Assembly: GCA_964558405.1 (NCBI GenBank)
Contig: CAZLDG010000036.1
Coordinates: 1 to 9,876 of the forward strand
Length of the DNA stretch: 9,876 nt
Source of the DNA: Thioglobus_B sp964558405
Lineage (GTDB): Bacteria; Pseudomonadota; Gammaproteobacteria; PS1; Pseudothioglobaceae
Reading direction: 5' to 3'
Position numbers and translations under genes: made by a program. Of this stretch, positions 4,931 to 9,876 are shown piece after piece (position 1 is the stretch's first letter; each line of letters begins with the position of its first letter). The notes beneath the pieces were generated by a model. The model searched no databases and was not told the origin of the DNA. It saw nothing but the letters and a program-made list of their open reading frames with translations.

Positions 4931-5673
4931 GCTTAGAGGGTTGTTCATCGCTATCTTTTTGTTCTTAAGCGCCTGCACGCAAGACACGGCACAGGTCTTA
5001 AGTGGCAAAACCATGGGCACGACTTATACGCTAAAAATCCCTGATACTAAGATTGACCAGAATCGGGTGGAANNNNNNNNNNNNNNNNNNNNNNNNNNNN
5101 NNNNNNNNNNNNNNNNNNNNNNNNNNNNNNNNNNNNNNNNNNNNNNNNNNNNNNNNNNNNNNNNNNNNNNNNCAGGTGAAAAAACACAAAGACATTCATC
5201 TTAATCTCAGTGCTATTGCCAAAGGTTATGCGCTGGATCAGTTGGGCGAGCTTTTATCCGCACAAGGTGCTGAAAATTTTATGCTGGAGATTGGCGGCGA
5301 AGTTTTGGTGCGCGGCAGCAACGACAATCAGCCTTGGCGTATTGGGGTTGAGATGCCAGATAATCAACAGCCTATCTTGCTTGCGCTTAACAATCAAGCA
5401 GTGGCCACCTCGGGTGATTATCGTAATTATTTTTATCATCAGGGCCAGGCCTATGCACATATTCTAAATCCCAAGACTGGCACACCTGCTAAGAGCGATA
5501 TTGCCTCAGTCAGTGTGATTGCTGATAGCACATTGCTTAGCGATGCTTATGCAACTGCTTTGCAAGCCATGGGCAGTCAGCGCGCTATGCAATTGGCAAA
5601 AAAATACAATCTCCAGGTGCTGATGATATTAAATAAAGACAAAGGGCATCAAGTCATTAAACTAAACCTATGA
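4929..5673 (+). CDS. apbE: FAD:protein FMN transferase ApbE (interrupted by assembly gap)
   Basis: Moves FMN from FAD onto a threonine of periplasmic or membrane flavoproteins such as the RnfG/RnfD and NqrB/NqrC subunits. The N-terminal piece (codons 1-48) has a lipoprotein signal with lipobox LSAC, then KTMGTTYTLKIP, the usual start of the domain. After the N run, 166 residues follow in another nominal frame: HLNLSAIAKGYALDQLG, the GGE motif, ATSGDYRNYF, AHILNPKTGTP and SDAYATAL, the last holding Asp and Thr positions expected for metal binding. Both halves are intact ApbE, so the frame change is an artefact of a gap of arbitrary length. ATG 4929 has GGTGA 9 nt upstream. It leads the apbE-rarA-crcB operon. 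Confidence 0.9.
5073..5172. other. Assembly gap, 100 N, inside apbE
   Basis: Exactly 100 N, the usual placeholder for a gap of unknown size. The flanking apbE parts sum to 214 residues, whereas family members have about 330-350. The missing DNA is therefore nearer 330-360 bp than 100. Coordinates to the right of the gap are nominal. Confidence 0.97.
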
Positions 5674-6902
5674 GCCAACCTTTAGCCGAACAACTCAGAG
5701 CCAATACATTAGCGGATTTTGTCGGCCAACAACATCTATTGGGTGAGACACACCCTTTGGCGCAGGCCTTAGCGAATAATCAAGCGCACTCCATGATTTT
5801 ATGGGGTCCTTCAGGTGTGGGGAAAACCACTTTGGCACATATTATTGCTGGGCAATTTGGCGGGCATTTTTTCCAACTCTCAGCAACGATGGACGGGGTT
5901 AAGCAGTTGCGACAAGTGGTTGATGGTGCACAAAAACTGCAAAATATAGGTCAGCATAGTCTGTGCTTTATTGATGAGATTCATCGTTTTAACAAGACCC
6001 AGCAAGACGCACTTTTGCCGCATGTGGAATCTGGTGTATTAACCCTGATTGGTGCCACGACTGAGAACCCAGCCTTTGAGCTCAACTCAGCCTTGCTATC
6101 GCGTCTTAGTGTTTATGTCTTGGAGTCACTTAAGGTTGAAGATTTGATGATTCTGATTGAACGTGCTTGTCAAAAGCTAGATCTATCACTTAAGGAGAAG
6201 TCCAAACGCAGTGTTGCTATCGCCGCGCAAGGCGATGCTCGCAGAGCTTTAAATATGATTGAAAAACTCTCTAACTCGCCTGGGGTTGAGAATATTGAAG
6301 TATTTTTGCAAGACAATATGGCGGCTTTTGATAAAGGTGGCGATATTTTTTATCAACAACTCTCAGCTTTTCATAAATCGGTACGCGGCTCTTCGCCTGA
6401 TGGCGCCTTGTACTGGATGGCGCGTATGTTTGATGGAGGTTGCGACCCTAAAGTGATTGCCAGACGACTGCTGGCTATCGCTTCAGAAGATGTAGGCAAC
6501 GCCGATCCTCGAGCCCTAGAGATAACCCTTAATGCTTGGGATATTTATCATCGAGTGGGCGATAAAGAGGGCCGTAGGGCTATTGCGCAAGCAGCGGTTT
6601 ACTGTGCGGTAGCGCCGAAATCTAATGCGGTGTATCGCGCTTTTTCTGCTGCCACTGAAGCGGCCAAAGCCACCCATGCTCTGGCTGTGCCCAAACATTT
6701 GTGTAATGCACCAACCCAATTAGACAAAAATCAGGGCTATGGCGAGGGTTATCGTTATGCACACGATGAGCAGGACGGCATTAGCTATGGACAGCAGTAT
6801 TTTCCCAAGGAGATGGGCGAGCAGACTTATTATCAGCCGACTGAGCGCGGTTTAGAGATTAAAATCAAGGAAAAACTTCAACAGATAAGGAAGAAATCAT
6901 GA
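5670..6902 (+). CDS. rarA: Replication-associated recombination protein RarA (MgsA), AAA+ ATPase
   Basis: 410 aa, clamp-loader-like ATPase that acts at stalled replication forks. Walker A GPSGVGKT (46-53), Walker B LCFIDEIHRF (98-107) with D102/E103, sensor 1 GATTENP (128-134) and the SALLSR arginine finger (R145) are all present. FDGGCDPKVIARRLLAIASEDVGNADPRAL is the RarA tetramerisation/MgsA block. The C-terminal part has the conserved YRYAHD and the QQYFPKEM / YYQPTERGLE signature. Slightly shorter than E. coli RarA (447). It overlaps the apbE stop by 4 nt (ATGA) and itself overlaps crcB by 4 nt. It has no Shine-Dalgarno of its own, so it probably relies on coupling to apbE. Confidence 0.96.
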   Translation: MSQPLAEQLRANTLADFVGQQHLLGETHPLAQALANNQAHSMILWGPSGVGKTTLAHIIAGQFGGHFFQLSATMDGVKQLRQVVDGAQKLQNIGQHSLCFIDEIHRFNKTQQDALLPHVESGVLTLIGATTENPAFELNSALLSRLSVYVLESLKVEDLMILIERACQKLDLSLKEKSKRSVAIAAQGDARRALNMIEKLSNSPGVENIEVFLQDNMAAFDKGGDIFYQQLSAFHKSVRGSSPDGALYWMARMFDGGCDPKVIARRLLAIASEDVGNADPRALEITLNAWDIYHRVGDKEGRRAIAQAAVYCAVAPKSNAVYRAFSAATEAAKATHALAVPKHLCNAPTQLDKNQGYGEGYRYAHDEQDGISYGQQYFPKEMGEQTYYQPTERGLEIKIKEKLQQIRKKS

Positions 6903-7291
6903 GCGTAGTTCCCACTGTATTGGCCATTGGCGCCGGCGCCACCCTAGGTGCAACCATGCGTTATTATCTAACCGAGCTGATGAATCAATTATTCGGTCGA
7001 GGCTTTCCTTATGGCACCCTAAGCGCCAATGTGGTTGGTTCGTTTTTGGCCGGTATTTTGGTGGTGATTATCTTAGAAAAAGCCGCGTTAAATGAGACCT
7101 ATCGTCTGTTACTACTGGTGGGTTTTACTGGGTCATTGACCACCATGTCTACGCTGTCGTGGGAATCGGTAGAGATGATTGGTCTGGGTCATTATGCGCA
7201 GGCCGCTACCAATATTGTGCTTAACGTGGGCTTGTCGCTACTGGCAGCGGGCTTGGGTGTGGTGCTTACGCGCCTAGCTGTTGTTCAATAG
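6899..7291 (+). CDS. crcB: Fluoride ion channel CrcB/FluC
   Basis: 130 aa, four membrane helices, works as an antiparallel dimer that lets fluoride leave the cytoplasm. Seen: an N-terminal GAGATLGATMRYY with the conserved Arg, YGTLSANVVGSFLAGIL with the pore Asn N44, the GFTGSLTTMSTLSWE segment (75-89) of helix 3 and an asparagine-bearing fourth helix (NIVLNVGLS). The helix-3 motif is normally TTFSTF; here the two phenylalanines of the pore 'Phe box' are Met83 and Leu86. Start ATG overlaps the rarA stop by 4 nt and has AAGGA 7 nt upstream. No fluoride riboswitch is seen, in keeping with its place inside an operon. Its last 26 bp overlap the convergent gshB. Confidence 0.93.
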   Translation: MSVVPTVLAIGAGATLGATMRYYLTELMNQLFGRGFPYGTLSANVVGSFLAGILVVIILEKAALNETYRLLLLVGFTGSLTTMSTLSWESVEMIGLGHYAQAATNIVLNVGLSLLAAGLGVVLTRLAVVQ

Positions 7292-8234
7292 TATCGAACA
7301 GTTCTGCGGCAATATTGATACCAAACTGCGCATCGAGTTCGCGAATACAGGTTGGACTGGTGACGTTAATCTCGGTAATATAATCACCAATCACATCCAT
7401 GCCTACAAACATCAAGCCCATTTGTCTCAATGTAGGGCCGACCTGTTCGCATAAGTAGCGATCACGCTCGCTTAGCGGCTGACCTACGCCGGTGGCACCC
7501 GCGGCTAAATTACCCTTGAAATTGCCCTTAGCAGGAATACGCGCCAAGGCGTAATCAATAGGCTTGCCATTAATCAACAAAATACGCTTATCGCCCTGAG
7601 CAATTGCGCTTAAGAATTCTTGGGCGATGATGGGGCTTTGGCCTTGTTCGGTTAGATAAGTGATCTTTTCGTCAACGTCTTCATCTTGGGCACTGAGTTT
7701 GAAAATATCACGACCACCCATGCCATCTAATGGCTTGATAATCGCCTGCTCTTGAGTTTGAACAAATTCGCGTAATTGTGCCAAGTTCGAACTAATCAAT
7801 GTTTTTGGCATGCAATGGGCAAAGTTCAAAGCAAAGAGCTTTTCATTGGCATCGCGTAAAGCGCTGGGCTTATTAACCACCAATACACCTTGTCTTTCCG
7901 CTTGTTCCAGCAGGTAAGTCGCATAAATATAATTCATATTAAACGGCGGGTCTTTGCGCATGAGAATCACATCAAATTCTTGCAGAGCCATTTCCTGGAC
8001 AGCATCCTTGTTAAAGTAGTTGTCACTATTATCAGTGACTTGGGTTTTGGCCACATTGGCCAGTACCTGGTCTTGGCGAGCAAATAAATCCGTACTATCG
8101 AACGTGTAGATTTCATAGTCGCGCGCTTGCGCTTCGAGCATCATGGCAAAAGAGGAGTCTTTGTAAGGCTTGATGTGGGCAATGTCATCCATCAACACCC
8201 CAAGTTTGTAGCGTATTTTGTTCATGGCGTTCAT
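7266..8234 (-). CDS. gshB: Glutathione synthetase
   Basis: 322 aa (E. coli 316). Joins gamma-glutamylcysteine and glycine with ATP to form glutathione in the cytoplasm. The N-terminal domain has LGVLMDDIAHIKPYKDSSFA (11-30) and LMRKDPPFNMNY (91-102). The ATP-grasp part has IIKPLDGMGGRDIF (165-178), IDYALARIPAKGNFKGN (226-242), ATGVGQPLSERD and GDYITEINVTSPT (283-295). Two starts are possible: ATG 8234 or ATG 8225. The second begins MNKIRYKLGV, nearer to known GshB, and has TATAAT 7 nt upstream. Neither has a Shine-Dalgarno. gshA is not in the window. Its 3' end overlaps crcB head-on by 26 bp, and metY-rimP-nusA diverge from its 5' end. Confidence 0.96.
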   Translation of the reverse strand: MNAMNKIRYKLGVLMDDIAHIKPYKDSSFAMMLEAQARDYEIYTFDSTDLFARQDQVLANVAKTQVTDNSDNYFNKDAVQEMALQEFDVILMRKDPPFNMNYIYATYLLEQAERQGVLVVNKPSALRDANEKLFALNFAHCMPKTLISSNLAQLREFVQTQEQAIIKPLDGMGGRDIFKLSAQDEDVDEKITYLTEQGQSPIIAQEFLSAIAQGDKRILLINGKPIDYALARIPAKGNFKGNLAAGATGVGQPLSERDRYLCEQVGPTLRQMGLMFVGMDVIGDYITEINVTSPTCIRELDAQFGINIAAELFDTIEQQLGA

Positions 8235-8238
8235 TATA
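8233..8238 (-). promoter_or_regulatory. -10-like TATAAT at the 5' end of gshB
   Basis: Minus-strand TATAAT (8238-8233) overlaps the first possible ATG of gshB and ends 7 nt before the second (8225). If it is a real -10 box, transcription would begin at or next to the A of the second ATG, giving a leaderless mRNA. No good -35 lies 16-18 nt upstream; the upstream stretch is poly-A. Confidence 0.35.
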
Positions 8239-8361
8239 AAGGCTGAAAAATTGTTTTTTTCTTTACTTACAATCAGTTATATTTAAAGTATTGATTAATC
8301 CAGGGTTTTGAAATTGCTGTGCGCGTCGAACACGGTTAGAACATAATTTTTTAATTTGGGC

Positions 8362-8390
8362 TGGACATTTGTGCAAATAAGGCGTATTAT
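8362..8390 (+). promoter_or_regulatory. Promoter of the tRNA-fMet-rimP-nusA operon
   Basis: TGGACA (8362-8367), a 17-nt spacer and TATTAT (8385-8390), followed by TGCCGCAC. That GC-rich discriminator next to the start is typical of stable-RNA promoters under stringent control (established for rRNA/tRNA promoters; inferred here). Start expected near 8397, 7 nt before the tRNA. Confidence 0.7.
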
Positions 8391-8403
8391 TGCCGCACTT
8401 TGA

Positions 8404-8480
<77 letters not shown>

Positions 8481-8482
8481 AA

Positions 8483-8522
8483 TTTTGAAGAATTTTCAAA
8501 ACCCCCTTTTTAGGGGGTTTTT
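8483..8522 (+). terminator. Terminator or attenuator between tRNA-fMet and rimP
   Basis: AAAACCCCC (8498-8506) pairs with GGGGGTTTT (8513-8521) around TTTTTA, ending in five T: a strong intrinsic terminator. Just before it, TTTTGAA (8483-8489) can pair with TTCAAAA (8495-8501). The two hairpins share AAAA 8498-8501. rimP begins 28 nt after the T run with no clear second promoter, so partial read-through is expected, as in the E. coli metY operon. Confidence 0.8.
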
Positions 8523-8549
8523 AGTAGGTGAAAAACAAACAAGGTATTT

Positions 8550-9011
8550 GTGGCAAAAATCTCTGACAAAATCGCTGAATTGATTACCCCAGTCTTAACT
8601 GACATGGGCTATGAACTGGTGGGCGTTGAATACGTGGCCAGTGGTAAGCATTCGATTCTAAGAATCTATATTGATATTGATACAGGTATTGGTATTGAGG
8701 ATTGCGAGAAGGTTTCGCGTCAGCTCAGTGCGATTTTTGATGTGGAAGATCCAATCAGCACACAATACAACCTTGAGGTGTCTTCACCAGGTATTGAGCG
8801 ACCGCTATTTAATAAGGCGCATTATCATCGTTTCTTGGGTCATGACATTAAGCTTAGAACCCATAGAGCAATTGATGGACAAAGAAAATTTAGTGGCACG
8901 ATTGGCAGTGTTAGTGATCAGAACAACACGATTGAATTGGTAACCGAGCTAGGCCCGATTACCATTGATATTGATTTAATTGAAAAAGCGAACCTAATCG
9001 CAGAGTTTTAG
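8550..9011 (+). CDS. rimP: Ribosome maturation factor RimP
   Basis: 153 aa, the family's usual length. Binds the 30S subunit and helps its assembly, near the S12 region. Recognised by ITPVLTDMGYELVGVEY at the N-terminus and by YNLEVSSPGIERPLF (73-87), the RimP signature, followed by the small SH3-like C-terminal domain (KFSGTIGSV…). The start is GTG with AAGG 5 nt upstream; no other start lies in frame nearby. It sits between the metY-type tRNA and nusA, 14 nt before the nusA ATG, exactly as in the classical metY-rimP-nusA-infB operon. Confidence 0.97.
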   Translation: MAKISDKIAELITPVLTDMGYELVGVEYVASGKHSILRIYIDIDTGIGIEDCEKVSRQLSAIFDVEDPISTQYNLEVSSPGIERPLFNKAHYHRFLGHDIKLRTHRAIDGQRKFSGTIGSVSDQNNTIELVTELGPITIDIDLIEKANLIAEF

Positions 9012-9025
9012 ACAGGAGAAAAGCT

Positions 9026-9876
9026 ATGGACGGCAAAGAGTTATTTTTAATGGTTGAGGCCATTTCGAATGAGAAGAACATTTCTAAAGAAGATGTGTTT
9101 GTGTCGCTAGAGGAAGCGTTGGCAGTAGCCAGTAAAAAACGCAAAGAGATTGATGCACATGTTGAGATTGATCGTAAGACTGGTGATTACACCACTTATA
9201 GACAATGGATGGTGGTAGCTGATGGTGAAAACTTTGTTGATGATGATGGTACGGAATTTGATCCAGTATTGCACGTGCATGAAAAAGACGCGCCAGGTAT
9301 CGCCGTAGATGATTACAAGCGTGAGCAAATTGAAAACGAAGACTTTGGTCGTATTGCTGCGCAAATCGCCAAGCAAGTGATTATTCAAAAAGTTCGTGAA
9401 GCCGAAAGAGAGGTGATTGTTAATGATTACACTTCTCGTGTGGGCGAGGTAATTATGGTGACGGTGAAGCGTATTGATCGCGGCAATGTTTATGTTGATA
9501 TGGGTGGCGTTGACGGCATGATTTCTAAGTTTGACCTCATTCCAAATGAGTCGGTGCGTAAGAATGATCGTCTAAGAGCTTATATTAAAGAAGTGAAGTC
9601 TTCTAATCGTGGCGCACAGATTTTTCTATCGCGTACGGTACCAGATATGATGATTAAGCTATTCGAGATGGAAGTGCCAGAGATTTCAGAAGGTGTGATT
9701 GAGATTATGGGCGGTAGCCGTGATCCAGGCCTAAGATCTAAGTTGGCGGTTAAGGCCAAAGATCGTCGTCTAGATCCAATTGGTTCTTGTATTGGTATGC
9801 GCGGTGCGCGTGTGCAAGCGGTTTCTAACGAGCTAAATGGTGAGCGTGTTGATGTGATTTTGTGGGATGAAGATCC
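9026..9876 (+). CDS. nusA: Transcription termination/antitermination factor NusA (3' truncated by window edge)
   Basis: 283 codons, open to the window end. NusA binds RNA polymerase and controls pausing, termination and antitermination. The N-terminal RNAP-binding domain covers about 1-130 (KQVIIQKVREAER at its end). The S1 domain runs about 136-202 (GEVIMVTVKRIDRGNVYVDMG). KH1 begins about 203, with MEVPEISEGVIEI, RDPGLRSKLAVK, then DPIGSCIGMRGARVQAVS holding the GMRG RNA-binding loop (257-260) and GERVDVILWDED. KH2 and any C-terminal acidic repeats lie outside. A good AGGAG (9014-9018) stands 7 nt before the ATG. infB probably follows. Confidence 0.98.
   Translation, partial: MDGKELFLMVEAISNEKNISKEDVFVSLEEALAVASKKRKEIDAHVEIDRKTGDYTTYRQWMVVADGENFVDDDGTEFDPVLHVHEKDAPGIAVDDYKREQIENEDFGRIAAQIAKQVIIQKVREAEREVIVNDYTSRVGEVIMVTVKRIDRGNVYVDMGGVDGMISKFDLIPNESVRKNDRLRAYIKEVKSSNRGAQIFLSRTVPDMMIKLFEMEVPEISEGVIEIMGGSRDPGLRSKLAVKAKDRRLDPIGSCIGMRGARVQAVSNELNGERVDVILWDED

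Noticed and set aside
5053..5172. A separate gene starting near 5053 and running through the N stretch
   Set aside because: It is an effect of translating N in a frame set by the arbitrary gap length; the part after the gap is the C-terminal two thirds of ApbE.
8959..9388. Two minus-strand open frames within rimP/nusA
   Set aside because: They are antisense to the highly conserved NusA frame and show no family features.

Overview
The window reads as a contig from a moderately AT-rich gammaproteobacterium. Two things point there: the initiator tRNA–rimP–nusA order of the metY operon, and proteins (GshB, RuvX, PyrB, YgfB, RimP, NusA) that all look gammaproteobacterial. The overall flavour recalls free-living or symbiotic sulfur oxidisers of the SUP05/Thioglobus type, but nothing here proves the genus. 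A run of exactly 100 N at 5073-5172 marks a scaffold join, so this is a draft assembly.

Left part (1-1813): the 3' end of thioredoxin reductase (trxB), then tRNA-Phe with its own terminator, then an AT-rich zone of three small exported proteins that I cannot name (466-714 +, 872-1108 +, 1120-1506 -). This zone is the least ordinary part of the window. It has consensus extended -10 promoters, a leader that folds into a long hairpin (788-843), a second leader-like element of related design with no gene behind it (1595-1680), and a 14-bp-arm palindrome lying over a -10 box (1555-1588).

Middle part (1814-5673): a minus-strand operon runs lytic transglycosylase (mltB family) > ruvX > pyrB > ygfB, every junction overlapping (4, 20 and 4 nt). 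It joins cell-wall turnover, Holliday-junction/rRNA processing, pyrimidine synthesis and a UPF0149 protein. Head-to-head with it, only 14 bp away, starts a plus-strand operon apbE > rarA > crcB, also joined by ATGA overlaps. It carries periplasmic flavin attachment, replication-fork maintenance and fluoride export. apbE is interrupted by the assembly gap, whose nominal size is too small.

Right part (5670-9876): crcB converges on and overlaps gshB (glutathione synthetase, minus strand) by 26 bp. Divergent from gshB lies the transcription/translation operon: a strong promoter, tRNA-fMet, a terminator-like hairpin, rimP, and nusA, which runs off the window end.

Most of the window is housekeeping. 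The points worth following are the twin leader elements and orphan exported proteins at 370-1700, TATAAT boxes placed 6-7 nt before the ATG of mltB and gshB (possible leaderless mRNAs), and a FluC channel whose two pore phenylalanines appear as Met and Leu.
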